Below are positions 13,519-21,170 of a DNA stretch of 21,170 nucleotides, one piece after another. The notes under the pieces are model-generated. The model did not search any database. It saw only the letters and a list, made by a program, of their open reading frames with translations, and was not told the DNA's origin. Both the position numbers and the translations under genes were made by a program. The DNA is from a virus, in IMG/VR virus record IMGVR_UViG_3300010151_000238, positions 1-21,170 of that record. The stretch is one strand, 5' to 3'. How positions within the stretch are numbered: the first letter of the stretch is position 1; every line of letters begins with the position of its first letter.

Positions 13519-15966
13519 ATGGTAGCAAAAAAACCACTATCGCCACTAGACCAAATTAAAGCCAAAGAAAAGGCGCTTAAAGTAAGCCAAAAACAGCAAG
13601 CGCTGTCCCTTGATATGCTGAAAGAAGAGTGGAGCATCAGAGAAGAGCTTGACAAAAAGCAAATTTCCAAAGCCGAGAGAGAGAAAGAAACACTAGAAAC
13701 TGAAACTTCCTTTCTCAAAGAGCAATTCGATCTTAGAAAAGAACTTTATAAATTGGCTCTTGAAACCAATGAAGGAGAAGAAGAAGCCAAAAAAAATCTC
13801 ATTGAAGCCAACATAGCTCTTAAAGCAGGCAACGACCTTTTAACAGAAAGAAACGAAAAACTTCAAGAGAGCCGCGACGCCTCCGAAGCCATTGGCGGGA
13901 TGATGGAGCTTGCCGCTGGTCGTCTCGGAGTGTCTGTTAAACAGTCAGAAATGTGGTCCAAATCCTTTTCCAAAATAGGAAAAAGCTTGGACTCGATGGT
14001 TGCCGATCTGATAAAGGGCAACCGCTCCATGAAGGACATGAAGGCATCCATGAAAGAGATGGGTGCGTCCGCTGCTAAATCGATCGCCTCGTTCTGGACC
14101 ATCTCTGATCTCCTTGGTAATATGGTAGCCAGCACTCTTGAAGTATCCAAGAATTTAAGAGCGGTCAGGGTAAGCCTTGTCCAATCTGGCATGTCAACCA
14201 AGAAAGCCGCGAAAATACAAAAGGGCTATCTTGATCAGTTGTATAAAATAGGCATTTCAGCCGGGGAATATGCTGGGCACGTCGCTGAGATGTATAACAA
14301 TAACGCCAAACTGGGCGAAACCATGAAGAGTAACGCACCTCTTTTTGCCAAACTGGGCAAACTTGGCTTCAGTACCGGCGATTCAATGAAGGTCTTAAAC
14401 AGCCGGATGTTTGAATTCGGCGAAACAAGTAGCGCTGCTTTGTTGGATACGCTCGGAGACTTAGCTGCGATCGATGAAAATCTCGACCAACTGCGCGGTA
14501 CGTCGGTAAAGACTTTTGCAGCCAATATGCAGCGCCTGAATCAATATGGTCCGCGAAGTATCCAAGTCTTTTCTGAGTTGGCGGTTGTTTCTAAAAAAAC
14601 TGGGATGGAGATGAGCAAGATTCTCGATATAACATCCAAGTTTGACACTTTCGAAGGCGCAGCCAACATGGCTCAAAAGTTGAATGTAGCTTTGGGCACG
14701 TCAATCAGTTCGTTAGAGTTGGTTGGTAAAACCGATGTTGAACGCGCACAGATAATCAGTCAACGATTACAAGATGCGGGTGTAGATTTGGAGAACATTT
14801 CTCCTCAACTTGCTAGAGTTATTTCACAAACTGGCTTGGAGGTAGGTTCTTTGAGACGGTTGGCTGGAGCCGATCTTTCCAATGTCAGCGCTGAAGCGGT
14901 AAAGACCTCTGAAGATAATACTAAGCTGCTCAAGGATGTTGCCAAGGACGCTGCTGCCGCGATTGATCCTCTGGATAAAGCTGCGAATGCGGTGACACTA
15001 GCGTTTGGCTCGCTTGCCAAGAAGCTTGATCCCCAGATCATGAAAATAGCTGATGCCATTGCTGAGATGGACCCCGATGTCATCTTGGCGGTGGCGTTCG
15101 CATTTGCTACTATTGGTACAGTGCTGGGTGCGCTCATGGCTTCAAGAACTTTCAAGATGATCAAGGGGGCGTTTGGTGTTGGCAAAACTGTCGCTGCGGC
15201 TGGCAAAGGTGCCAAACTCTTCGGAAAAGGTGGTGATGTCGTCAAGAGCGTATCAACCGGCAAGCGCCTTTACGGCACCGCCGCCGCAGGAGCTTTAAAA
15301 AAAGGTACTGCGGAAATAGTTGCAAAGGGCGCTACCAAAGGCGTCGGCAAAAAGGTAGCTGCAACTGTGGCTGGCGGCGCAGCGCTAGGCGTTGGCGGGG
15401 CACTTACCAAGATGGGACCAAAAGCCGCAGGCGTTGCCGTCGCGAAAAAAGTTCCTGTCCTTGGGCTTATTCTGGGTGCTGGGTTTGCCATTCACCGTGC
15501 TATGGATGGTGATTACGTTGGCGCGGCTGGCGAGCTTGTTGCCGGTGGGCTTTCCACTATTCCCGGCATCGGCACTGCCGCCTCGATTGCCATTGAAGGT
15601 GCGTTGATGGGCAGAGATGTGGGATATGCGACCGGCGCTATTGAGGGCAGCAAAACCAGCGCCGCCAATCAACTACGAGACGCCGCCGTCTGGGGCGCGA
15701 CAGGAGCCGGCGCATTCATGGGTCCAATGGGTTCCCTCGCCGCCGCCGGTCTTGCTGCCAAATATGTTCCCGGCGAAGACACATCTGCGATGCAAGGTGC
15801 CGTTCAGGGAACCGCACAGGCTCAAGCTGCTGCCCGTCAGGCATCGGGCACTCAGACAACAAACGCCAATATTAACTTAACGGTGGACAAGCGCCAGTTG
15901 GCGAAGGTCACCGTGCCGATTGTTAATGGCGCTGTGCAAAGCCCCTTAATGCCGCTCGGCGCATAA
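13519..15966 (+). CDS. Tail tape measure protein
   Basis: An 815-residue tape measure protein. Residues 1-120 are a charged helical coiled coil (KAKEKALKVSQKQQALSLDM, then EREKETLETETSFLKEQFDL). A central helical domain of about 180-500 contains long Ala/Leu/Lys repeats with little Cys or Trp. A hydrophobic span lies at about 517-540 (DVILAVAFAFATIGTVLGAL). A Gly/Ala-rich hydrophobic region follows at about 610-755 (VPVLGLILGAGFAI, TIPGIGTAASIAIEGALMG), typical of tape measures that insert into the host inner membrane. The end INLTVDKRQLAKVTVPIVNG resembles tape measure C-termini. If the usual scaling of about 0.15 nm per residue holds, the tail would be roughly 120 nm. No lytic transglycosylase or peptidase motif was recognised. 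Confidence 0.9.
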   Translation: MVAKKPLSPLDQIKAKEKALKVSQKQQALSLDMLKEEWSIREELDKKQISKAEREKETLETETSFLKEQFDLRKELYKLALETNEGEEEAKKNLIEANIALKAGNDLLTERNEKLQESRDASEAIGGMMELAAGRLGVSVKQSEMWSKSFSKIGKSLDSMVADLIKGNRSMKDMKASMKEMGASAAKSIASFWTISDLLGNMVASTLEVSKNLRAVRVSLVQSGMSTKKAAKIQKGYLDQLYKIGISAGEYAGHVAEMYNNNAKLGETMKSNAPLFAKLGKLGFSTGDSMKVLNSRMFEFGETSSAALLDTLGDLAAIDENLDQLRGTSVKTFAANMQRLNQYGPRSIQVFSELAVVSKKTGMEMSKILDITSKFDTFEGAANMAQKLNVALGTSISSLELVGKTDVERAQIISQRLQDAGVDLENISPQLARVISQTGLEVGSLRRLAGADLSNVSAEAVKTSEDNTKLLKDVAKDAAAAIDPLDKAANAVTLAFGSLAKKLDPQIMKIADAIAEMDPDVILAVAFAFATIGTVLGALMASRTFKMIKGAFGVGKTVAAAGKGAKLFGKGGDVVKSVSTGKRLYGTAAAGALKKGTAEIVAKGATKGVGKKVAATVAGGAALGVGGALTKMGPKAAGVAVAKKVPVLGLILGAGFAIHRAMDGDYVGAAGELVAGGLSTIPGIGTAASIAIEGALMGRDVGYATGAIEGSKTSAANQLRDAAVWGATGAGAFMGPMGSLAAAGLAAKYVPGEDTSAMQGAVQGTAQAQAAARQASGTQTTNANINLTVDKRQLAKVTVPIVNGAVQSPLMPLGA

Positions 15967-15990
15967 CCTTGATGATATTTTTGAAACAAA

Positions 15991-15999
15991 ACTATTTAT
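15991..15999 (+). promoter_or_regulatory. ACTATTTAT element, candidate late promoter (copy 6)
   Basis: This exact 9-mer lies in the 39-base gap after the tape measure gene. It ends only six bases before the ATG at 16006, so a transcript starting here would have almost no leader for that gene. No clear ribosome binding site separates them. The true start could lie further in, or the first gene may be poorly translated from this promoter. Confidence 0.55.
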
Positions 16000-16005
16000 A
16001 TAACT

Positions 16006-16725
16006 ATGGCAAAACAACATAAAAATTTCCACGGAGGGCTGTTACAGGTTCAATTTTTTCTTCCGCAGTTGACGTCGGGTCGAATCGCGGAGTTTCCTGC
16101 TTTTATTACTAATCTCAGTGATAACTTTACTTCCAACTGGTCCGCTAAACAAGCCTATGGCTTTCAAGACCAAGTGGGAGTTTTTCAGGGAACAAATAGG
16201 GCGGTTTCGTTGGGATTAAGAATAGTGGCGTCGAGCGTTACAGAAGCCGCCAGCTACCAAAAAAAATTAAACAGAATTATAATGTCACTTTATCCAACTT
16301 ATAGCAGTGATGGAATTCCTCAAAGCTCACCAATTGTTGGTTTAAAAGTCGCCAACGTCATACATGACAACGGCAACTTTTTGTTTGGTTGGCTTAATGG
16401 GGTCTCACTTACTCCCAATCTTTCCGAGGGATCTTTTTATAATATTGGTAAACAGACACTCTACGATAAAGCTGGTAAGAAAACCGCCACCGCAAAATCA
16501 ACGGCTCCCATGCTTCCCAATCTATGGGACATGAGTTTTGAGTTTAATGTTATCCACAATAAACGCCCCGGCTTCACCGCCGCCGCCAACAATGCTTTCA
16601 CCGACACGATGTTTCCCGTTAAGGTAGCCACCGGCAAGGCGTTGTTCGCCTCCGATAGACCACCACACTCGTCACTTGGACAGCCGGGAGATATAAACGT
16701 TGGACCGAACACCAACAAGGGCTAG
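16006..16725 (+). CDS. Putative baseplate/tail-hub structural protein
   Basis: A 239-residue protein. The N-terminal half shows LLQVQFFLPQ, then FPAFITNLSDNFTSNWSAKQ and AYGFQDQVGVFQGTNRAVSL. A helix with ASYQKKLNRIIMSLYPTY and a beta region (IVGLKVANVIHDNGNFLFGW then LNGVSLTPNLSEGSFY) follow. The block LPNLWDMSFEFNVIHNKRPG lies near the C-terminus, and the tail is Gly/Pro/Asn-rich. I recognise this layout from virion structural proteins next to LysM and hub genes in uncultivated myoviruses. A tube-initiator or hub-adaptor role is suggested by position before the LysM protein. Starts inside the frame are possible because ATG 16006 has no clear ribosome binding site. The next gene begins eight bases after the stop. 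Confidence 0.75.
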   Translation: MAKQHKNFHGGLLQVQFFLPQLTSGRIAEFPAFITNLSDNFTSNWSAKQAYGFQDQVGVFQGTNRAVSLGLRIVASSVTEAASYQKKLNRIIMSLYPTYSSDGIPQSSPIVGLKVANVIHDNGNFLFGWLNGVSLTPNLSEGSFYNIGKQTLYDKAGKKTATAKSTAPMLPNLWDMSFEFNVIHNKRPGFTAAANNAFTDTMFPVKVATGKALFASDRPPHSSLGQPGDINVGPNTNKG

Positions 16726-16733
16726 TAAACTCA

Positions 16734-17075
16734 ATGGGATTACGCTTAGAAGAAAAATTTTTATTTGACAACACTTCGTGGGAATTTCTTAAAAAGTATA
16801 CCACACAAAAGAAGTTTGTGTTGCAATATGCAACGCAGATACTTTCATATCCCACTCAACAACAAATTAATCAAATCACCTCATATGAGTTCAGGACATG
16901 GGGCGCTGGCGATACATACGCAAAATTGGCAAATGAATATTATGGTGATCCTGAATTGTGGTGGGTGCTTGCGTGGATCAACAAAAAGCCTACGGAGTTC
17001 CAACTGAGTCGCGGAGATGTTTTATATGTTCCTTTGGTGCTGAGAGAAGCACTCGCCTTGGTGGGGATTGAATAA
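16734..17075 (+). CDS. LysM-domain baseplate protein, T4 gp53-like or tail-hub LysM
   Basis: A 113-residue protein. Residues 1-45 are an N-terminal arm. Residues about 52-101 form a LysM-type module (RTWGAGDTYAKLANEYYGDP, WWVLAWINKK, then LSRGDVLYVPL). In contractile tails, short LysM proteins occur as baseplate wedge gp53 in T4 and as hub-spike adaptors (gpX/XkdP type) in simpler phages. Here the LysM probably serves protein-protein assembly rather than cell-wall binding. It lies between a hub-like gene and the large hub gene, and its stop shares a base with the next ATG (TAATG). Wedge versus hub cannot be decided from sequence alone. Confidence 0.85.
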   Translation: MGLRLEEKFLFDNTSWEFLKKYTTQKKFVLQYATQILSYPTQQQINQITSYEFRTWGAGDTYAKLANEYYGDPELWWVLAWINKKPTEFQLSRGDVLYVPLVLREALALVGIE

Positions 17076-19549
17076 TGACTAAAAAAGCTCTTAGTACTGC
17101 TGAAGTTCCCAAAGAGGAACTCAAGAACACTGTATACAAAGTAAATGTTAGAGAACGCGGCAGCCGAGACGAGCCTGTCGCTGCCGGCGAAGGACTTCAG
17201 CTAAGCGCTGCCGCTCGCACCGGTCTTCGCGGCAGGGCTGCTGCCAAAGCTGCCGAAAAAGAAAAAGATGAAGCTAAAAGAAAAACCGCTGCCACACTCG
17301 CCGCCTCGGTCACACAGATCGCAAAGCAGTTTGGGGTGAAGGAGAGCGTTCACAGTAACCGAATATGGAGTGATCAAGCATGGTTGATAAGCCATCCTGA
17401 CTCCTTTTTTCACGAACCCAAAGATTTCAATTTTCCTTCTAAAAACTCCGTCGCAAAGTTTTCTATTAGGTATTCTGAACATGCGCGGTTGAACAACCAC
17501 AACGTCCTGCAACAATTTTTAGCTCTAACCCCAGCCCAGCTTTCATTATTACAACCTCATTTTAAACTTGAAAGATTGGAAGGCAGCAAGTCGGTTCCTT
17601 ATAGCCCACAATATCACCAGCCACCACGCAATATTGGAAAGACCAAGAATAAGGAAGCTGATAAACTAGAGTTTACCAGTATCGAATCCGTTTCGATTGA
17701 GAGATTAGAAAAGTATAAAGAAGAAGTGAATCTCAGGATTTCTATGAAATTTTTTGCTTCGTCGTATAAAGCTTTTTCTACTTCACCTCCTAGTAGCGAT
17801 CCCAAAAAGCCAAACGCTGCTCTCATCGATTTTCTACGCCGCAATTTACGAACGAAACAGAAGCAACCCGATGGCATTAAGAAAGATGTTACAAAGCCCA
17901 TAAACTATTATGCAGATATCAAGCCTGCTCCCGTTCCAAGTCTTACGCCAGAAGCCGCCGCCGCCCAAAAGCTGTGGGGGAAGATGGGCAAACCCACCGA
18001 ACCCAAAAGCCAACCTCTTGGCGATACAAATTATATGCACGATCACACCATGCGTCTTACCATTGGATGGAGTACCCCACCGGGAAAGCAACTTAAAGCC
18101 TTAAGCGACCGGCATTTTTTAGATAAAGCCAGCCGCAAAGTTTTAACAAATTATTCTGCGAAGTCCAAAATAACGTTATATGGCACATTGCTTCATCATG
18201 AAATGGACATTCAATCTGATGGTTCTATCAATTTGACTATTGATTTTTTGGGATTGCTTGATTCTTTTTTCGCTGATCCACGAGGAAATGCGCTCTTTAT
18301 GTACAACAGTCCCGCTTATACGAAGATGCGCTCCAGCTTGAAAAAAATCAAAACAGCCGCCACCACCAAGATCAAGGCGAAGCATCAAGAAGAATATAAA
18401 GCTTGGCAAAACAAATATATTAGCGAAGCGTATACGAGCATTTATAAACAAATCGTTGCAACAAACAAGCTCTATGCGACAACTGTGCCTTGGCGGTCAA
18501 TGGAGGGCTTTTATAAACGTGGCGGTATTGGCGAGACGCCCAGCCGCATGGCAACCGGACCACAGTATAAGGTCTCATCGAAATCTATTAAATATGCCGA
18601 GAATACTAAACCTAAAGTTGCTGTCGGTGCTGCTCCTAACGATAAGACCGATGGGTATAAAGCGAAAAGAATTGAATATTTTTCGCTAGGCACTCTAATC
18701 AATGTTTTTATAACAAACTCCCTCGATAAAATTTATGGTGAAGAAGATAAGCTTTTTAAGCATACGAGATTTCGATTCGGCGACATTGTTTTTATAAAGC
18801 CATCGTATCATAAGGGGAAGTATTCCGGCAAGCTTATGACAACAAACATTGGAGCCATCCCCGTGGCTTTTTCTACGTTTCAATCATGGTTCACTCGTTA
18901 TATTTCTGGCAAGGGCGTTAAGATTATTACCCTGAGAACTTTTTTGTTTGATTTGATTCAAAACCTCGTTGACAGCAGTTTTACAAATTTTAAATTTGTA
19001 AAAGAAAGCACATCGTTGTATAAGCCAAAATTTAATATGTATGGTACTGATCGCATGTGTTATATTACAGCTAACAATGTCGGTTTGCAAAGGAGCACCG
19101 GCAGGGCTAAGATGTATGCGAAATACCCTCGATTTATTTTAGGGGGTTCCCAAGCGGTCGTGACCGGCTTCTCATTTTCGAAGGTTAATATGGCGGGGTT
19201 CGCAGAAGCTCAGATGTACGCAAAAAACGTTCAAGCAACTGGTATAGCTAGAGAGGTGTACAACGTGGTGATTGATATAGTGGGAAATCCTCTTTTTGAA
19301 AATGGAATGTATATAGTTGTTGATCCTTCTGGATTTGTACCGAGAAATCGGGACTCCATTCAGTTGGGACTTGGCGGTCTTTATGTTATTAAAAAGGTGG
19401 ATATAAACTGGAAGGCAGATAGTTTTTCCACTCGTCTAGAGGCTATTTACGAAGCCCCTCTTCCTGCTACCCCACTCGATACCTTCAGTAAGAAGATCAC
19501 GCGCCAGCAGAACAAGTCGACCCTGGGCTGGTCGTGGTCGAGCGAATGA
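17075..19549 (+). CDS. Large baseplate hub-like structural protein
   Basis: An 824-residue protein. Residues 1-85 are a basic, Ala/Lys-rich low-complexity arm (AARTGLRGRAAAKAAEKEKD). Next is a conserved-looking block with LALTPAQLSLLQPHFKLERL at about 147-167. The middle has a beta-domain (MRLTIGWSTPP, SDGSINLTIDFLGLLDSFFA then DPRGNALF) at about 325-410 and a charged helical insert. The C-terminal part holds FRFGDIVFIKPSYHKGKYSG and NVVIDIVGNPLFENGMYIVV. The final GLGGLYVIKKVDINWKADSF, STRLEAIYEAPL resembles hub barrels of the T4 gp27/gpD type, in which GNPxFxxGxxI precedes a G-GYYxV strand. The exact hub equivalence is inferred. Its stop overlaps the next start (ATGA), and a 25-base palindrome lies inside at 18979-19003. 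Confidence 0.75.
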   Translation: MTKKALSTAEVPKEELKNTVYKVNVRERGSRDEPVAAGEGLQLSAAARTGLRGRAAAKAAEKEKDEAKRKTAATLAASVTQIAKQFGVKESVHSNRIWSDQAWLISHPDSFFHEPKDFNFPSKNSVAKFSIRYSEHARLNNHNVLQQFLALTPAQLSLLQPHFKLERLEGSKSVPYSPQYHQPPRNIGKTKNKEADKLEFTSIESVSIERLEKYKEEVNLRISMKFFASSYKAFSTSPPSSDPKKPNAALIDFLRRNLRTKQKQPDGIKKDVTKPINYYADIKPAPVPSLTPEAAAAQKLWGKMGKPTEPKSQPLGDTNYMHDHTMRLTIGWSTPPGKQLKALSDRHFLDKASRKVLTNYSAKSKITLYGTLLHHEMDIQSDGSINLTIDFLGLLDSFFADPRGNALFMYNSPAYTKMRSSLKKIKTAATTKIKAKHQEEYKAWQNKYISEAYTSIYKQIVATNKLYATTVPWRSMEGFYKRGGIGETPSRMATGPQYKVSSKSIKYAENTKPKVAVGAAPNDKTDGYKAKRIEYFSLGTLINVFITNSLDKIYGEEDKLFKHTRFRFGDIVFIKPSYHKGKYSGKLMTTNIGAIPVAFSTFQSWFTRYISGKGVKIITLRTFLFDLIQNLVDSSFTNFKFVKESTSLYKPKFNMYGTDRMCYITANNVGLQRSTGRAKMYAKYPRFILGGSQAVVTGFSFSKVNMAGFAEAQMYAKNVQATGIAREVYNVVIDIVGNPLFENGMYIVVDPSGFVPRNRDSIQLGLGGLYVIKKVDINWKADSFSTRLEAIYEAPLPATPLDTFSKKITRQQNKSTLGWSWSSE
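18979..19003 (+). repeat. Perfect 12-base inverted repeat within the hub-like gene
   Basis: Positions 18979-18990 (TTTTACAAATTT) are repeated as the exact reverse complement at 18992-19003, with one T between. The site is AT-only apart from one C and one G. It encodes part of SSFTNFKFVKE, so it may be a coincidence of codon choice, or a protein-binding site or mRNA hairpin. Confidence 0.7.
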
Positions 19550-20904
19550 AAACAATACTTAATAAATATCAGACTAAGATTCAAGTTCCTGACGCATCAA
19601 ACTTCAAGTCCTCTGTAACCAATTTTAAAGAGAGAAAAACACTTGACGAGTTAGTTGACGAGGAGGGTCTATTTGATGAAACAGCGGATATCCGCGTTCA
19701 ACGGTATTTATACGGGCGTATAGATTATGACAATAACTCAGTGTACCCCAATGCTTCCAAGGTGTTGTTGGGCAGCCCTTCATACGTTTTTGGTTTTGAT
19801 TTCACTCAGGCGTTAATAAATAAATTCAATGAAGATTGGACGCAACTTGCAGAGAGCGTCCCCACCGATTCTATTTATAAAACAATCCAGCTTTCAAATA
19901 AAGATTACCGAGACATTGATGAAGCATTTCGCAGCTATTACCACGATTTATTTTCACAATACCAGACCATGCTCTTTATAACGGGACGTGAAACCCACAT
20001 AACCGACTTTGATTCTTATGTAACGAACTTTACTCAATATTGCGTGGATGCACATGTTTCCTTTACGCGAGAAAGCCTCATCAAAAGCAATCACTATAAA
20101 ACGGACAATACCTTACTGGTTTATAATTTACAAGAAAAAAAGCACGGAAATGATGAAGAAACTTTTCAAGAATTTTATATGGACAGCCACATACTTTTAA
20201 TGGCAGAGGCTTTGCTACAACATGGGTTTGTGTTAGATCGACATGCTCCTTGGAGATTTATTATAAATTTAAAAGCTCCTCAGTTTGCAGACGGACCAGA
20301 GGGCAAGACCTTAAAAACTATATTTGATGATTACTATTTCAGAGCCTATGAAACTGAAGCAAGCCATGCTGTAGAATTACTGACCACTTATTATAACAAT
20401 TTTGTAGCGACGGCTCGTAAAAAAATTATTAAAGAGGTGGTCGGTCCACACAAAACTCTAATTCCCGTGCAATGTAAAATTGAAAGAAAACAGGTTTTGT
20501 CGTCGGACCACTTGAAGTTGACAGTTCTAAAATTTTTATTACAGATGCGTCAATCGGAAGAAGAAATTAAATTGTTATCAACCGAGCGGCAAGCCGTCAT
20601 TCAGGGGCTTGCCACACAAAAGAAAATATCACTTCAGGCAGCTTATGAAAAGTTACATTTTTTTATAAAAAACAAAATAAGACTCGACATTAAATCTAAC
20701 ATGAGCCGCCCCGATGCTCTATATGCAGCGAATCATTTGGGCTGCAACGGCGCAACGTGGGTAAAGAATGTTGGCTGGATTCCCTGTAAAAGCCGCGAAG
20801 CTTTTCAGAGTAATCTTGAGGCAGCGGTACTTCCCGATCGTTCTGCGGCAGAGACATTGAAAATGCAGTTATTTAAAGAATCAGTCCTTGACAGCATCCC
20901 TTAA
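19546..20904 (+). CDS. Conserved phage structural protein of unknown function
   Basis: From ATG 19546, which overlaps the upstream stop as ATGA, this is a 452-residue protein; a GTG at 19534 would add four residues. It is rich in Tyr and Phe and predicted helical. Notable blocks are LYGRIDYDNNSVYPNASKVL near residue 60, EKKHGNDEETFQEFYMDSHI near 200 and LLQHGFVLDRHAPWRFIINL near 225. I recognise the HGND ... GFxxDxxAPWR combination from unnamed proteins in baseplate regions of uncultivated T4-like phages. The C-terminal part has a Cys-containing segment (HLGCNGATWVKNVGWIPCKS). No enzymatic motif or membrane span is seen. A baseplate wedge or peripheral role is a guess from position. Confidence 0.75.
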   Translation: MKTILNKYQTKIQVPDASNFKSSVTNFKERKTLDELVDEEGLFDETADIRVQRYLYGRIDYDNNSVYPNASKVLLGSPSYVFGFDFTQALINKFNEDWTQLAESVPTDSIYKTIQLSNKDYRDIDEAFRSYYHDLFSQYQTMLFITGRETHITDFDSYVTNFTQYCVDAHVSFTRESLIKSNHYKTDNTLLVYNLQEKKHGNDEETFQEFYMDSHILLMAEALLQHGFVLDRHAPWRFIINLKAPQFADGPEGKTLKTIFDDYYFRAYETEASHAVELLTTYYNNFVATARKKIIKEVVGPHKTLIPVQCKIERKQVLSSDHLKLTVLKFLLQMRQSEEEIKLLSTERQAVIQGLATQKKISLQAAYEKLHFFIKNKIRLDIKSNMSRPDALYAANHLGCNGATWVKNVGWIPCKSREAFQSNLEAAVLPDRSAAETLKMQLFKESVLDSIP

Positions 20905-20916
20905 TCGTGTTACACT
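20888..20916 (+). promoter_or_regulatory. Sigma70-like promoter before the last gene
   Basis: TTGACA (20888-20893) is a perfect -35 box. A 17-base spacer leads to TACACT (20911-20916), a four-of-six -10 box, with an extended TG at 20908-20909. The expected transcription start falls at about 20922-20924, on the ATG of the next gene. The -35 box lies inside the preceding coding sequence, so chance is possible. Confidence 0.5.
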
Positions 20917-20922
20917 AGGTAT

Positions 20923-21170
20923 ATGATTTTTCAAACGCTGGACGACAAAGAGTCCTGTGTCGCATCTTATTATGACGGCACGCTTCATTTTGACGAAGTT
21001 CCATCCAAGCCAACGGCTACTTGGAACTATCATACATACTTGCCCGATAATGTCAAGTTCGCTGAACTTTATACGGCTGGCAAGACAGCAGACCAAGTTT
21101 GTCCAGAGGAACTAAAAAAAGATTGGGAGGAAATCACTTCTCGCTTGAAGGGAATGCTCCGGTCTTTTTA
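20923..21170 (+). CDS. Unknown protein, 3'-truncated by window edge
   Basis: An open frame runs from ATG 20923 to the window end, giving 82 visible codons. The N-terminus MIFQTLDDKESCVASYYDGT followed by LHFDEVPSKPTATWNYHTYL suggests a compact alpha/beta protein. Later residues (ADQVCPEELKKDWEEITSRL) are an amphipathic helix. No Shine-Dalgarno sequence of more than three bases (AGG) precedes the ATG, and a sigma70-like promoter would place the transcript start on the ATG, so it may be leaderless. I have the impression of a conserved unknown of T4-like phages but cannot name a family. It follows the preceding stop by 18 bases. Confidence 0.75.
   Translation, partial: MIFQTLDDKESCVASYYDGTLHFDEVPSKPTATWNYHTYLPDNVKFAELYTAGKTADQVCPEELKKDWEEITSRLKGMLRSF

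Noticed and set aside
14805-15672. Minus-strand frames opposite the tape measure gene
   Set aside because: Ala/Pro/Ser-rich mirror of the Gly/Ala-rich coding strand; all supported genes are on the plus strand.
19870-19878. TCTATTTAT, a one-base variant of the late element
   Set aside because: Lies well inside the 452-residue protein gene with no downstream start nearby.
20518-20523. TTGACA boxes at this and other coding positions (for example 12363, 18969)
   Set aside because: No correctly spaced -10 box and no downstream start; background occurrences.

Overview
The window is a contiguous, entirely plus-strand late (virion) gene block of a tailed phage with a contractile tail. It belongs to a T4-related myovirus lineage but is not a close relative of T4. 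The anchors are a T4 gp21-type prohead protease, a gp22-type scaffold, a gp23-type major capsid protein, a gp18-type tail sheath and a gp19-type tail tube. A gp26-type protein, a tape measure protein and baseplate genes including a LysM protein follow. Many of the remaining proteins resemble, from memory, conserved unknowns of uncultivated (often marine) T4-like phages. The host cannot be fixed from this window; a Gram-negative aquatic bacterium is only an inference.

Layout. (1) 1-3150, head-assembly block: an unknown gene cut by the window edge, two conserved unknowns, a small DUF1360-like membrane protein, a possible 25-residue peptide, the prohead protease, another conserved unknown, and a phage-encoded ribosomal protein bS21. 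Genes overlap or abut throughout. (2) 3174-6090: scaffold and major capsid protein, closed by a strong intrinsic terminator. (3) 6096-8657: three proteins that probably build the neck and head-to-tail joint. (4) 8680-13163: a very large sheath, the tail tube, then a gp26-like gene. The end of that gene carries a T7 run, from which a +1 (or -2) shift reads into a 67-codon gp51-like extension; an intrinsic terminator follows. (5) 13167-15966: a small conserved protein and the tape measure. (6) 15991-20904: baseplate/hub genes, including a LysM protein and an 824-residue hub-like protein. (7) 20923-end: a truncated unknown gene with its own sigma70-like promoter.

The gene order suggests a simple assembly programme. 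Protease plus scaffold build and mature the capsid, the neck proteins close it, sheath and tube form the tail around the tape measure, and the baseplate genes come last. Five intergenic spots carry the same 9-mer, ACTATTTAT, 19-35 bases before a start codon, and a sixth copy lies near the left edge. Two of the copies sit just after intrinsic terminators. This looks like the phage's own late-promoter element.

The three most interesting items are the bS21 gene inside the head-assembly operon, the recurring ACTATTTAT element, and the apparent recoding site between the gp26-like and gp51-like reading frames just before the tape measure gene. No RNA genes, CRISPR arrays, insertion sequences or attachment sites were seen. 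No gap exceeds about 100 bases once the frameshift extension is counted.
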